From the NCBI GenBank assembly GCA_044869895.1, contig JBIOXZ010000193.1:1-40193 (forward strand): a stretch of DNA of 40,193 bases, written 5' to 3'. Shown one piece after another: positions 1 to 10,197 of the stretch; position 1 is the stretch's first letter; every line of letters starts with the position of its first letter. Under the pieces are notes generated by a model. The model was not told where the DNA came from and searched no databases. It saw only the letters and a program-made list of their open reading frames with translations. Source of the stretch: AC-69 sp044869895 (GTDB lineage Bacteria; Actinomycetota; UBA4738; HRBIN12). Made by a program: the position numbers and the translations under genes.

Positions 1-107
1 CGACGGAGCTACGGCGAACAGAGCCATGAGGGTCAATGCGATGAGGAGGAACCCGGCCCGGCTTGTGAGCCGAGGCCGCGAGCGCTCCGGGGACACGGCC
101 CGAACCG

Positions 108-111
<4 letters not shown>
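1..111 (-). CDS. Septum formation initiator (FtsB/DivIC-like), N-terminal part only
   Basis: Only the first 37 codons lie in the window; the gene runs off the left edge. The ATG at 111-109 overlaps the eno stop codon as ATGA. The peptide has a basic, Pro/Arg-rich cytoplasmic head (about 18 residues) followed by a hydrophobic stretch (GFLLIALTLMALFAVA), which fits a single-pass type II membrane protein. In Actinobacteria the gene directly downstream of eno is normally the FtsB/DivIC-like septum protein, a coiled-coil component of the divisome complex. The coiled coil itself lies outside the window, so the family assignment rests on position and the head-plus-TM layout. Confidence 0.6.
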
Positions 112-1388
<1,277 letters not shown>

Positions 1389-1398
1389 CGGGGGGAAG

Positions 1399-1404
1399 AT
1401 TCTA
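1399..1404 (-). promoter_or_regulatory. -10-like box (TAGAAT) of eno
   Basis: TAGAAT on the minus strand ends 10 bp before the eno ATG. No ribosome binding site lies between, so the mRNA would have a 0-4 nt leader. No convincing -35 is seen. Confidence 0.45.
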
Positions 1405-1471
1405 GAGCCGTCGTGACGGCCAAGCGGCCAGTTCGAGCGGTGAAGTCCAGCCTCGCCGTTCGGCCGCCGAG

Positions 1472-2518
1472 CTACGCGACGGGGCCGGAGCCCGTCGGAT
1501 GCCTGGAGGGTTCGGGGAGGACGACCACCCGCCCCCGCCCCTGCTCCTTGGCCTCGTACAGCGCCTCGTCGGCCCGAGCCAGGAGCTGCTCCGAGCCACT
1601 CAGACGATCCCACTCGGCGACACCGATGGAACAGCGAGCGGCGGGCACGGCCTCTCGCAGGCGCTGGGAGATGGCCGCACCCATCTCGAGCGTGCACCCC
1701 GGCAGGAGGACGGCGAACTCGTCGCCACCCATCCGCCCGAGCACGTCGCTCACGCGCAGGATGGCCTGCCAGGCCGCCGCGACATCCTTCAACAGCAGAT
1801 CACCGGCCTGGTGGCCGTTGCGGTCGTTGTATCCCTTGAAGTCGTCGAGGTCGATGACCGCGACCGTGACGGGCATGCCTTCCTGCTCGGCCCACGTCAA
1901 CGCGCGCGAGAGCTCCTCGTCCCACACCCGCCGGTTTGCGGCTCCGGTGAGCGGGTCCGTCCCGGCCAGCAGCCGCAGCCGGCTCGTCTGGCTCCGCAGC
2001 TGGGTGAAGAACCGGTTGAGGACGAAGCCGATCGAGCCGCCGATCGAGATTACGGCGATGGCCCGCACCCAGTCCTGGTCGGTCGTGCCCTGGGAAAGAA
2101 GGGGAACGGCCAGGGCGGCCGCCGCGCCGGTCACCGTCACGCCGAGCTCCAGGACCGTTCCGTAGACGGCCACCCATAGCACGGGAAGGAGCGCGAGCTG
2201 GGCCACGAAGGCCGAGTCCGCCCCGCTGGTCGCCTGCCGAGCCAGGACCGCGACCAGCAGGTAGACGAAGGGGAGCGCCCGGTGCACGAGTGAGGGGAGC
2301 CGGTCCCAGGGAACGAAGATGATGGCGGCAACGGTGAGTCCGGCGAGCGCCGATGCCTGGAGGAGCCCGCCGGTCCTCCCGGGCAAGACCTGCCGGGTGG
2401 CCATCGACATGTACCCCAGGAGAACTGCGCCGACCAGGCATCCGACCTGACGGAACATGGACTCCCGGCCGAGCGGGTCGGTGCGCCGCTGCGTGGTGGT
2501 GCTGGCCTGCGTGGTCAT
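1472..2518 (-). CDS. Membrane-bound diguanylate cyclase (GGDEF)
   Basis: 348 aa. The N-terminal ~150 residues contain about five or six hydrophobic segments (from VGCLVGAVLLGYMSM to IAVISIGGSIGFVLN), followed by a GGDEF domain of about 160 residues starting at DPLTGAANRR. The catalytic loop is intact (RMGGDEF, near residue 267), and an RxxD inhibitory site (RVSD) lies five residues before it. An active enzyme with product feedback is therefore expected, making cyclic di-GMP from two GTP. The sensory part is not a family I recognise. The ATG at 2518 is preceded by AAAGGGATGG, a fair ribosome binding site. The gene follows mazG after 168 bp and precedes eno. Confidence 0.92.
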   Translation of the reverse strand: MTTQASTTTQRRTDPLGRESMFRQVGCLVGAVLLGYMSMATRQVLPGRTGGLLQASALAGLTVAAIIFVPWDRLPSLVHRALPFVYLLVAVLARQATSGADSAFVAQLALLPVLWVAVYGTVLELGVTVTGAAAALAVPLLSQGTTDQDWVRAIAVISIGGSIGFVLNRFFTQLRSQTSRLRLLAGTDPLTGAANRRVWDEELSRALTWAEQEGMPVTVAVIDLDDFKGYNDRNGHQAGDLLLKDVAAAWQAILRVSDVLGRMGGDEFAVLLPGCTLEMGAAISQRLREAVPAARCSIGVAEWDRLSGSEQLLARADEALYEAKEQGRGRVVVLPEPSRHPTGSGPVA

Positions 2519-2549
2519 GCCATCCCTTTGCTGGTCCTGGCTCCCCGGT

Positions 2550-2687
2550 AGCCCGAACGCGTCACTTCAGGCCATCCACGGGAGTTATCGGCAGGTAGGC
2601 CGCCGCGGGACGAGTCCCCGGGCGCAGGATTTCGTCCGGGACCGGCGGGCGATGCCCCGGTCCGCCAGCCGGGGGAACGTTCGGGCT
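2550..2687 (-). repeat. 10-bp inverted repeat enclosing the GGDEF gene leader
   Basis: AGCCCGAACG at 2550-2559 and CGTTCGGGCT at 2678-2687 are perfect inverted copies 118 nt apart. They cover most of the 168-bp gap between mazG and the diguanylate cyclase gene; one arm touches the mazG stop codon. The loop is GC-rich and holds further short complementary segments (GGACCGG/CCGGTCC). It could be a closing stem of a leader RNA or chance pairing; no known riboswitch class was recognised. Confidence 0.3.
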
Positions 2688-3493
2688 CAGCCCCGGCGGT
2701 AGTAGGCCAGGAGCTCGTCCTCGCCCATCTCGGCCAGGTCCACGCCTTCCCGGCGGGCCCGAGCCAGGAGCCGTTCGTACCGACCGGCGAACTTCGTCGT
2801 GGTACGTCGGAGCGCGCTCTCGGGGTCCACCCCCAGCCTGCGGGCCACTGCCGCCGCGGCGAACAGCACGTCGCCCAGCTCCTCCTCCGACTCCTCGGGG
2901 GTCGTGGCAGCGGCCAGCTCCTCGACCTCCTCGCGAAGCTTCGCCATCGCTCCGTCGGTGGTCCGCCAGTCGAAGCCCCAACCGGCGGCCCGCCGTTGCA
3001 CCTTCGACGCCCTGGCCAGGGCGGGGAGCGTCGGTGGGATGTCGTCCTCGACGGGCTGCTCCCCCGTCTCTTCCGCCTTGATCTGCTCCCAGTTCACCAG
3101 GACCTCATCGGCGCCGGACACGTGTACCTCGCCGAACACGTGCGGATGGCGACGTATCAGCTTCTCGACGGTCGCCTGCGCCACGTCGTCGACGTCGAAC
3201 GTCCCCTCCTCGGCCGCCATCTGCGCGTGGAACACCACCTGGAGGAGCACGTCGCCAAGCTCGTCGCGCAGACCGTCCGGATCGCCGGCATCGATCGCAT
3301 CCAGCACCTCGTGGGTCTCCTCCAGCAGATGCCGGGCCAACGTCCGATGGGTCTGCTCGTGATCCCAGGGGCATCCGCCCGGGCCCCGGAGCCGGGCCAT
3401 GACCCGGACCAGATCGAGCAACCGCTCGCCATTCCGGCTCGACGACGGGACGGGGCCCTCGGAAATTGGATCTCGGGTCGGCCCGTCGGTCAC
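2687..3493 (-). CDS. mazG: Nucleoside triphosphate pyrophosphohydrolase MazG
   Basis: 268 aa cytoplasmic house-cleaning enzyme that hydrolyses (d)NTPs to NMP and PPi. Two MazG repeats are visible: the first with CPWDHEQTHRTL, LLEETHEVLDAID and DELGDVLLQVVFHAQ; the second with KLREEVEELAAA and EEELGDVLFAAAAVARR. The ExxE(12-28)ExxD metal motif is intact in both. The frame extends to about 3739, but those residues lie inside the upstream lipoprotein gene. The GTG at 3493-3491 overlaps the upstream TGA as GTGA and gives a normal N-terminus, so I chose it. mazG beside mfd and eno is a common actinobacterial arrangement. Confidence 0.95.
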   Translation of the reverse strand: MTDGPTRDPISEGPVPSSSRNGERLLDLVRVMARLRGPGGCPWDHEQTHRTLARHLLEETHEVLDAIDAGDPDGLRDELGDVLLQVVFHAQMAAEEGTFDVDDVAQATVEKLIRRHPHVFGEVHVSGADEVLVNWEQIKAEETGEQPVEDDIPPTLPALARASKVQRRAAGWGFDWRTTDGAMAKLREEVEELAAATTPEESEEELGDVLFAAAAVARRLGVDPESALRRTTTKFAGRYERLLARARREGVDLAEMGEDELLAYYRRG

Positions 3494-4494
3494 GGCGACC
3501 CGATGGACGTCGGCGAGGACGACGTCGTCGGCGAGCCCGTGGCGGTGCTCCTGATCGGCACGACTTGGCCGGTCGACGCGTCGAACCGCCCGTACTTCGG
3601 GTTCACGGTGATGCGACGGCTGCCGAGCTGCTCCTGGAGCCAGTCGGTGAACGCCCTCGCCCGGAGCGGCCCGGCCAACTGGTCGCGGACCTGATCGAAC
3701 GGCTGCACATCGACGCTCACCAACTGGATGATGTGCCACCCGAACCCGGTGTGGACCGGTTCGCTGATCTCGCCCGGCTGGAGCTCCAGAGCCGCCCGGA
3801 CGAACGTGGCGTCCAGCCCGGACGCTGGCAGGATCCCGAGGTCGCCCCCGTTCGACGCCGAGCCAGGGTCGATCGAGTTCTCCTCAGCCAGTCTGCCGAA
3901 GTCCTCCACGGTCACCTGGTGCTCGATGCGAAGGGCTTGGGCCCTGGTCTTGACCAGGATGTGCTTGGCGTGGATCTGGGTGAACTCCAGTCGCTGCTCC
4001 TGGTAGAGCTGGCGGAGCTGCGCGTCGTCCACGCGGGACGCCGCGACCGCCGCCTGGACCTCGTTGAAAAGGAGGATCCGGCCGACGATATCGGTGAGAT
4101 CCCGCTCGGTGAGGTCCTCGGCGGCGAGTTGCTGATCGAGCGTCTCGCCCAGCGCGGACCGGAGGTCCGTCAGCGACCTCGTCACCTCCGAGGTGTCCAC
4201 GGTGATGTGGTGATCGCGCGCGTACCCCTTCACCAGGTCCTCCTGGATCAGGGTGGTCAAGGTGAACCGGGCACACGCGGACTGGGCCGTCTCTCCCTCG
4301 ATGGCCTGCCCGCAGGGGGCCTGGTTGATCGCGGACAGGAACCGAAATGCCGAGATGTCCTGAGCCAGCTGATCGTCGGTGATGCGATCGGCGCCGACGG
4401 TAGCCGCGGGAGGTGTGGCTGCGCCGCACGCCGCGAGGACGACGCTCAGCGCGATCGCGACGAACGAGAGACGAAGGAGGGGGCGGGGGGTCAC
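3490..4494 (-). CDS. Parvulin-type peptidyl-prolyl isomerase lipoprotein (SurA/PrsA-like)
   Basis: 334 aa extracytoplasmic foldase anchored by lipid. A signal peptide ends in a lipobox (VLAACG; Cys at residue 23). A SurA_N-like helical region follows (about 40-160). The parvulin domain (about 175-270) has HAKHILVKTRAQA, the GGDLGILPASG segment and FGWHIIQLVSV. The C-terminus is a low-complexity Ser/Thr/Pro/Gly tail that overlaps the mazG start. The start is GTG at 4494, exactly 6 bp downstream of TAGAAT, so the transcript is probably leaderless. The frame ends with a GTGA overlap into mazG, so the two are likely co-translated. Two cysteines (CGQAI, SACA) could form a disulfide outside the cell. 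Confidence 0.93.
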   Translation of the reverse strand: MTPRPLLRLSFVAIALSVVLAACGAATPPAATVGADRITDDQLAQDISAFRFLSAINQAPCGQAIEGETAQSACARFTLTTLIQEDLVKGYARDHHITVDTSEVTRSLTDLRSALGETLDQQLAAEDLTERDLTDIVGRILLFNEVQAAVAASRVDDAQLRQLYQEQRLEFTQIHAKHILVKTRAQALRIEHQVTVEDFGRLAEENSIDPGSASNGGDLGILPASGLDATFVRAALELQPGEISEPVHTGFGWHIIQLVSVDVQPFDQVRDQLAGPLRARAFTDWLQEQLGSRRITVNPKYGRFDASTGQVVPIRSTATGSPTTSSSPTSIGSP

Positions 4495-4500
4495 CCGCCG

Positions 4501-4506
4501 ATTCTA
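4501..4506 (-). promoter_or_regulatory. -10 box (TAGAAT) of the parvulin lipoprotein gene; leaderless start
   Basis: TAGAAT ends 6 bp before the GTG start codon, the spacing expected when transcription begins at the start codon itself. Confidence 0.55.
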
Positions 4507-4565
4507 GCAACGCCTCCTCACGGCCCCGGCCGGACGGGTGACCGGGTGGGAGTGGAACTCGGAAT

Positions 4566-7500
4566 TTAGCCGGTCACGGACGCGGGTTCTCGTGCGCCCG
4601 TGGCCGCACGGAGCGCCCGCTCGATCCATCGGGCCAGCTCGGCCCCGTGCTCGCCCAAGGGCGAGAGGTTCAGGGTGGAGGTCGCCGCGTGGAAGATCGC
4701 GCCGGGCACGCGCTCGGCCAGGGCGAGCGCGTCGGCGTCCGGGAGCGCAACGGGCTTCAACCGAACCTGGTCCCGATACGTGGCGATCTCCTGCACCCCG
4801 AGCTCGAGGCACGTGATGCGGAGGGAGGCCACGGCGAGGAGCGTCTCGACCTCCTGTGGGAGGCGGCCGTACCGGTCGACCGCCTCGGCTCGCACCTCTT
4901 TCAGGCGCTGGTGGTCGCCGGCCGTGGCGATGACCCGATACAGCTCGAGGCGAAGGACCTCCTGGCCGACCCAGCCGACCGGGATGTACGCCTTCAGCGG
5001 CAGATCGATCTTCACCTCCCGGTCTGCGGGGATCGGCTCGCCCCGGAGATCGGCGACCGCCTCGCGTAGGAGCCGGGCGTAGGTATCGAACCCAACCGCC
5101 GCAATGTGGCCGTGCTGCTCCGCCCCCAGCAAGTTGCCGGCGCCCCTGATCTCCAGGTCGCGCAACGCGATCTGGAAGCCGCTCCCCAGAGCGGTGTGCC
5201 GGCTGATGGTGGCCAAGCGATCGTGGGCCTCCTCGGTCAGCTGGTTCACCGGGGGGAAGAAGAAGTAGGAGAAGGCTCGTTCGTGCGACCGGCCGACGCG
5301 GCCGCGGAGCTGATACATCTGCGACAGCCCCAACCGGTTGGCTCGATCGACCACCAACGTATTGGCGGAGGGGACGTCGAGCCCGGATTCGATGATCGTC
5401 GTGCACACCAGCACGTCGGCGTCCCGGTCCCAGAACCGCATCATCTGCTTCTCCAGGAGATCCTCGTCCATCTGGCCGTGGGCCACGACGATGCGAGCCT
5501 CGGGGATCTCCTCGGCGATCCAGCCGGCCTGCCGGTCCACGGTGGCCACGCGGTTGTGGACCCAGAACACCTGGCCTCCGCGAAGCAGCTCGCGGCGAAC
5601 CGCGCCGAGCGCCATCCCCTCGTCGTACGGCCCGACGTAGGTCAGCACCGGCTGCCGGTCCTCGGGCGGTGTGTCGACCACGCTCATGTCCCGGATCCCG
5701 GTGAGCGCCATCTCGAGCGTCCGGGGGATCGGTGTCGCGGTCATGGTCAGCACATCCACCGATGCCCGAAGCCTTTTCAGCCGTTCCTTGTGCGCCACGC
5801 CGAACCGCTGCTCCTCGTCGACGACGACCAGCCCGAGGTCGTGGAAGGCGACGTCGCCGGAGATCAACCGGTGGGTCCCGATCACCACGTCGATCTTGCC
5901 GGCCCTCACGTCGTCCACCACGCGCTTCTGCTCGGCCTGCGACAGGAAGCGGGACAGCATGGCCACGGTCACCGGGAAGGGGCCGAAGCGCTCGGAGAAC
6001 GTGACGAAGTGCTGCTCCGCGAGGAGTGTGGTCGGGACGAGCACCGCGACCTGCTTCCCGTCCATGACCGCCTTGAACGCGGCGCGCACCGCGATCTCGG
6101 TCTTGCCGTACCCGACGTCGCCGCAGATCAGCCGGTCCATCGGCTTGGGCGCCTCCATGTCCCGCTTCACCTCGTCCACGGCGGCGAGCTGGTCGCGGGT
6201 CTCCTCGAAGGGGAAGGCGTCCTCCATCTCCGGTTGCCACGGCGCGTCGGGGCCGAACGCGTGGCCGGGGACGCTCATCCGGACCGAATAGAGGCGCACG
6301 AGCTCCCCGGCCATGTCCCGGACGGCTCGCTTGACCCTCGCCGTGGTCCGGGCCCAGTCGCTCGTCCCCAAGCGATGGAGCCGCGGCTCCTCCCCACCCA
6401 CGTACTTCGCCACCATGCCGACCTGGTCGGTGGGGACCGACAGCCGATCTCCCGCCCCGTACTCGAGGACCATGTAATCGCGCTCCGCGCCGGCCACAGC
6501 CCGACGCTGGATGCCGAGGAACCGGCCAACACCGTGGATGCGGTGGACGGCGAAGTCCCCCGGCTCGAGCTCCGTGGCGACCGCGTCGGTCCGGCGCCGG
6601 GCGATCCGAGGCGCCGTCCGCGTGTGCCGCCTGGACCCGAACAGGTCCTCCTCGGTGGCCACCGCGATCTTGCCCGGGGCGAACACGAATCCGCCGGAGA
6701 GCTCGGCCTCGACGGCCATCACGTCGCCCCGATCGCCCAGCCGCAGGCCGCGTTCCGCGAGAACCTCGCGTGCCCGTTCCAGGCTTCCATGGCCGGACGC
6801 GGAGACAACGAGCCGGTACCCGCGCGAGGAGAGATCGCCCAAGCGCCGGGCCAGCTCCGGCGCGTTCCCCCGCGCCGACCCCCATCCCTCCAGGCCGAGG
6901 TCCACGCCCTCGGCGAACTCACTGAGACGCAACTCGGTCAGGCCGGCCAGGGCCTCCGGCAGCGGCCTGGCCACCGGTGGGCCGGTCCACCCCGAGGCCT
7001 CGGCCAGGGCCTCGGATTCCTCGACGGCCTGCCGTGCCCGGTCGAGCGTCCGGCGGGCCTGAACCAGCACGGCCCACGAACCCCGGGGCATCAGCTCGGC
7101 CAGGTTGGGGAGGCGATCGAACAGGAGCGGGGCGAGTCCCTCCATCCCCTCGAAGGCCAGGCCGTCGGCGAACCGGGTGAGCTGATCGCGGAACCGGTCC
7201 ACGAACCGTGGCGCCAGTTGCTCGGCCCGCTCACGCAGCTCGGGAGTAGTGAGGAGCTCGCGGACCGGATGCACCTCGACCGCTCTCACCGGAACTGTGG
7301 ACAGCTGCGTCGCGGGGACGAACTCACGAAGCGACTCGATCTCGTCGCCCAACAGCTCGGCCCGGACGGGGCGACGGGCCGTCCCCGCGAACATGTCGAC
7401 GATCCCGCCGCGGACCGCGAACTCGCCACGGTGTTCGACCACATCGGCCCGGGCATAGCCCAGGCCGACGAGGCGCTCGGCAAGCTCGTCGGGAGGAAAC

Positions 7501-7928
7501 GTCGCGCCCGGCGCAAGCACCAAGGGCTCGGTCTCTCCGAGCGTCGGCACGATGTCCTGGAGCACGGCGTGGGCCGGCGCGACCAGGGCGAAGGGCCCGC
7601 TCGCTCGACGGAGCGAGCGGGCCGCCTCCGACCGTCTCCCCGCGGTCTCCGGCGACGGGCTGATGCCCTCGTACGGGAGGGCCTCCCAGGAAGGGAACAG
7701 GGCCACGCGGTCGCCGAGGAAGGCCGTGATCCCTCGAGCGAGCACTTCCGCCTCCGGTGGACCGGGGGCCACGGCGAGGACGGGAGCATCGAGGGCCCGG
7801 GCCAGCGACGCCACCACGAAGTCGGAGCCGGCGTCGGCCCGGCCCAACACCGGCCGAGCCCGTTCGAGCAGGAGGCGCTCGAAGGGCTCCGAGCCGGTCA
7901 TGTCTTCGAGCAGCAGATCGAGGCTCAC
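4566..7928 (-). CDS. mfd: Transcription-repair coupling factor Mfd
   Basis: About 1120 aa DNA translocase that removes stalled RNA polymerase and recruits UvrA. In order: a UvrB-like N-terminal module with a Pro-rich entry (SWEALPYEGISP); a CarD-like RNA polymerase interaction domain (about 455-520, VHRIHGVGRFLG); helicase Walker A GDVGYGKT (about 605); DEEQ box (about 704); TMTATPIPRTLEMAL; QLRGRVGRS; and a C-terminal TRCF domain. The frame is open further upstream into the neighbouring EAL gene. I prefer GTG at 7928 (VSLDLLLEDM), preceded by GGGAG; an ATG at 7901 (MTGSEPF) is the alternative but has no ribosome binding site. The gene is complete. Confidence 0.96.
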   Translation of the reverse strand: MSLDLLLEDMTGSEPFERLLLERARPVLGRADAGSDFVVASLARALDAPVLAVAPGPPEAEVLARGITAFLGDRVALFPSWEALPYEGISPSPETAGRRSEAARSLRRASGPFALVAPAHAVLQDIVPTLGETEPLVLAPGATFPPDELAERLVGLGYARADVVEHRGEFAVRGGIVDMFAGTARRPVRAELLGDEIESLREFVPATQLSTVPVRAVEVHPVRELLTTPELRERAEQLAPRFVDRFRDQLTRFADGLAFEGMEGLAPLLFDRLPNLAELMPRGSWAVLVQARRTLDRARQAVEESEALAEASGWTGPPVARPLPEALAGLTELRLSEFAEGVDLGLEGWGSARGNAPELARRLGDLSSRGYRLVVSASGHGSLERAREVLAERGLRLGDRGDVMAVEAELSGGFVFAPGKIAVATEEDLFGSRRHTRTAPRIARRRTDAVATELEPGDFAVHRIHGVGRFLGIQRRAVAGAERDYMVLEYGAGDRLSVPTDQVGMVAKYVGGEEPRLHRLGTSDWARTTARVKRAVRDMAGELVRLYSVRMSVPGHAFGPDAPWQPEMEDAFPFEETRDQLAAVDEVKRDMEAPKPMDRLICGDVGYGKTEIAVRAAFKAVMDGKQVAVLVPTTLLAEQHFVTFSERFGPFPVTVAMLSRFLSQAEQKRVVDDVRAGKIDVVIGTHRLISGDVAFHDLGLVVVDEEQRFGVAHKERLKRLRASVDVLTMTATPIPRTLEMALTGIRDMSVVDTPPEDRQPVLTYVGPYDEGMALGAVRRELLRGGQVFWVHNRVATVDRQAGWIAEEIPEARIVVAHGQMDEDLLEKQMMRFWDRDADVLVCTTIIESGLDVPSANTLVVDRANRLGLSQMYQLRGRVGRSHERAFSYFFFPPVNQLTEEAHDRLATISRHTALGSGFQIALRDLEIRGAGNLLGAEQHGHIAAVGFDTYARLLREAVADLRGEPIPADREVKIDLPLKAYIPVGWVGQEVLRLELYRVIATAGDHQRLKEVRAEAVDRYGRLPQEVETLLAVASLRITCLELGVQEIATYRDQVRLKPVALPDADALALAERVPGAIFHAATSTLNLSPLGEHGAELARWIERALRAATGAREPASVTG

Positions 7929-7997
7929 ATCGCTCCCATCGGGTGGTCCGGACAGCACGAAGAGGCCTCGTCGACGCGCGACGGGGCCTTCAAAGCG

Positions 7998-8003
7998 AGT
8001 GTA
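7998..8003 (-). promoter_or_regulatory. Possible -10 box (TACACT) of mfd
   Basis: TACACT lies 69 bp before the GTG chosen for mfd, inside the 115-bp gap after the EAL gene. It would give a leader of about 60 nt that includes the GGGAG ribosome binding site. No -35 is visible. Confidence 0.3.
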
Positions 8004-8043
8004 CTCGGGGGGACGATCGAAGGGGAGGTTTGCGCCAGGATGC

Positions 8044-10197
8044 CTAGACGGCTCGCAGGCGCTCGACGCTCGGGTGGGGCCGACGGCCTTGAGGACGGCT
8101 GCGCCGAGCTCGAACCCCGGCCGAGCCAGCCTCGAGCCACCCGGTGAGCTCCTCCGCTGGAAGCGGGACGCAAACGTGATAGCCCTGCGCCTGCTCGCAT
8201 CCCATCTCGGCCAGCCGGGCCAGGGTCTCGGCATCCTCCACCCCCTCGGCCACCACCCGAAGGCCGAGGTTGCGACCGAGGTCCACGGTGGCGCGGGCGA
8301 TCATCCAGTCGTTGGGGACTCCCCGCATGTTCACGACGAACGACCGATCGATCTTGATCTCGCGGATGGGAAGCCGCCGAAGATGGCTGAGGGAGGAGTA
8401 CCCGGTCCCGAAGTCGTCGATCGAGAGCGTGATCCCCACCTCGGACAGGAGCGACATGACGCCGACCGATCGCCCGGAGTCGGCCATCAGGAAGCTCTCG
8501 GTGAGCTCAAGCGTCAGGCGGGTTGCGGGGACTTCCCACCGGGTGAGGAGCTCGGCCACCTGATCGGGGAGCTGGGGGTCGAGCAGACTTCGCGGCGACA
8601 GGTTCACCGACACGTCGAGCGTCACCCCATGCCGCGACCACTCGCGAGCCTGACGGAGGGCCTCGTCGATCACGTAGAGCGTGAGCGGGCGCAGCAGCAC
8701 GGTTCGTTCCACCATGGGGACGAACTCGTCGGGCTCGATCAGTCCGCGTTCCGGATGATGCCACCGAATGAGCGCCTCGACGCCAGCGATCCGGCCGTCC
8801 TTCACGGACACCTTCGGTTGGTAGTACAGGACGAACTCCCGGTTCTCCATGGCCGGCCGCACCTGGCTGGCCAGGGTGAGGCGACCGGGACTGTGTCGGT
8901 CCAACGACTCGCTGTACACCTCGTACCCGCGTCCGGATTCCTTGGCCGAGTACATGGCGACGTCTGCCCGGCGGATCAGTGTCTCGACGTCACGGCTGTG
9001 TTGGGGGTAGATGGCGATCCCGATGCTCCCGGAGACGTCGAGCTGGAGGCTCTCGACCGACAGCGGCTTCTCCAGCTCCTCCAGGATCCGTTCGGCGATC
9101 CCGGTAGCGGTCTCGGTATCCGGGATGTTGGGGAGCAGGATGCCGAACTCGTCGCCGCCCAATCGGGCCAGGAGATCCTCCTCACGCAGGACGGTCGAGA
9201 GCCGGGGACCGATCTCCTTCAGGAGGAGGTCACCGAAGTGGTGCCCAAGCGTGTCGTTGATCTCCTTGAAGTGGTCGAGGTCCATCAACATCACGGCGAC
9301 CAGATCGTGGCCGTCCCGTTTCGACCTGGCCTCGACGGTCTCGCGCAGGTTGCTTTGGAACAAGGCCCGGTTGGGCAGGTCGGTCAACGCGTCGTGGAGA
9401 GCCTGATACGCGTTTTCCTGCTGACGGGCTTCGAGCTCGACCGTCGCCTCCTGGAGCGACTGCGTTCGGGTGAACATCTGTCGCGCGAACGCGAGCGGGG
9501 CGATGAAGACTGAGATCGACCATGGGCCGATACGGACGAACGTGGTGGCCACGATGACCGAGAACAGGGCGAGGCCCATGTACGAGAGGACGAACTCGCC
9601 GAATACGCCGACGTGCATCTCTCGGAGGATGCCCAGGGTCGGCTGGCCCGTCCGCACGTGCAGATAGAGCGCCACGAGCACAGCGTTCACTCCGTACCCA
9701 ATGAACGCGCAGAGAAGGACCGCGGGCCCCAGTCCGAACCAGGGTGACTTCAGCGACCCGAGCTGATGGAACAGCAGGCTCTCGATGACCACGGACCACG
9801 CGATCTGGCACCGGTTCCATACGCCCTGGGTGAATGGGATCTCCCGGCGGAACTCCCTGGCGTCGCTGCTCCCGAGCAGCGCCACCGCGCCGGCCACGGG
9901 AGCCGGATAGATCAGGGCCACCGAGAGCTGGAGGGGAAAGCTTAGGCTGAAGGGGAAGCCGAGAGGCGTCGGGACGGGCAGCATGTCCACGATGGCGATG
10001 GCGATGATCCACTCGACGAGCAGGAGGGGATTGTCCACCTGGGCCAGTGTCCGTGGGAAGGACCAGGCCAGCCATGCGAGCAGCGGGAGGATGACCGCGA
10101 GCTCGTACAGGAGGATGCGGGTCGTTCGGGCGGGCGGGTCGGCCTGCAGCGAGTCCAGGACCCCGGACGAGCCCTTCGGCGAGGTCGCGTCAACCAA
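8044..10197 (-). CDS. Membrane GGDEF-EAL protein (cyclic di-GMP synthesis/degradation)
   Basis: About 717 aa. The N-terminal ~240 residues contain roughly six to eight hydrophobic helices in a MASE-like layout. A GGDEF domain follows (LGGDEF near residue 347, with RxxD five residues earlier as REED), then an EAL domain (GVEALIRWHHP near 474, SVNLS, LELTES, IDDFGTGYSS, IKIDRSF, VAEGVED). Key residues of both domains look intact, so it may make and break cyclic di-GMP. The start is unclear: no ATG or GTG precedes the first TM helix. A TTG at 10197 overlaps the DUF5317 stop by 8 bp and is my choice; TTG 10278 is the alternative. It follows DUF5317 and precedes mfd. Confidence 0.9.
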   Translation of the reverse strand: MVDATSPKGSSGVLDSLQADPPARTTRILLYELAVILPLLAWLAWSFPRTLAQVDNPLLLVEWIIAIAIVDMLPVPTPLGFPFSLSFPLQLSVALIYPAPVAGAVALLGSSDAREFRREIPFTQGVWNRCQIAWSVVIESLLFHQLGSLKSPWFGLGPAVLLCAFIGYGVNAVLVALYLHVRTGQPTLGILREMHVGVFGEFVLSYMGLALFSVIVATTFVRIGPWSISVFIAPLAFARQMFTRTQSLQEATVELEARQQENAYQALHDALTDLPNRALFQSNLRETVEARSKRDGHDLVAVMLMDLDHFKEINDTLGHHFGDLLLKEIGPRLSTVLREEDLLARLGGDEFGILLPNIPDTETATGIAERILEELEKPLSVESLQLDVSGSIGIAIYPQHSRDVETLIRRADVAMYSAKESGRGYEVYSESLDRHSPGRLTLASQVRPAMENREFVLYYQPKVSVKDGRIAGVEALIRWHHPERGLIEPDEFVPMVERTVLLRPLTLYVIDEALRQAREWSRHGVTLDVSVNLSPRSLLDPQLPDQVAELLTRWEVPATRLTLELTESFLMADSGRSVGVMSLLSEVGITLSIDDFGTGYSSLSHLRRLPIREIKIDRSFVVNMRGVPNDWMIARATVDLGRNLGLRVVAEGVEDAETLARLAEMGCEQAQGYHVCVPLPAEELTGWLEAGSAGVRARRSRPQGRRPHPSVERLRAV

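Noticed and set aside
1389..1697. N-terminal extension of enolase by about 100 codons
   Set aside because: The extension is Arg/Gly-rich without homology and overlaps the GGDEF gene; enolase begins at MPAIASL.
5106..8147. Open frame of about 1,000 codons on plus, opposite mfd
   Set aside because: High GC makes antisense frames open by chance. The sequence is rich in His, Arg, Gly and Pro with no domain, while mfd on the other strand has all family motifs.
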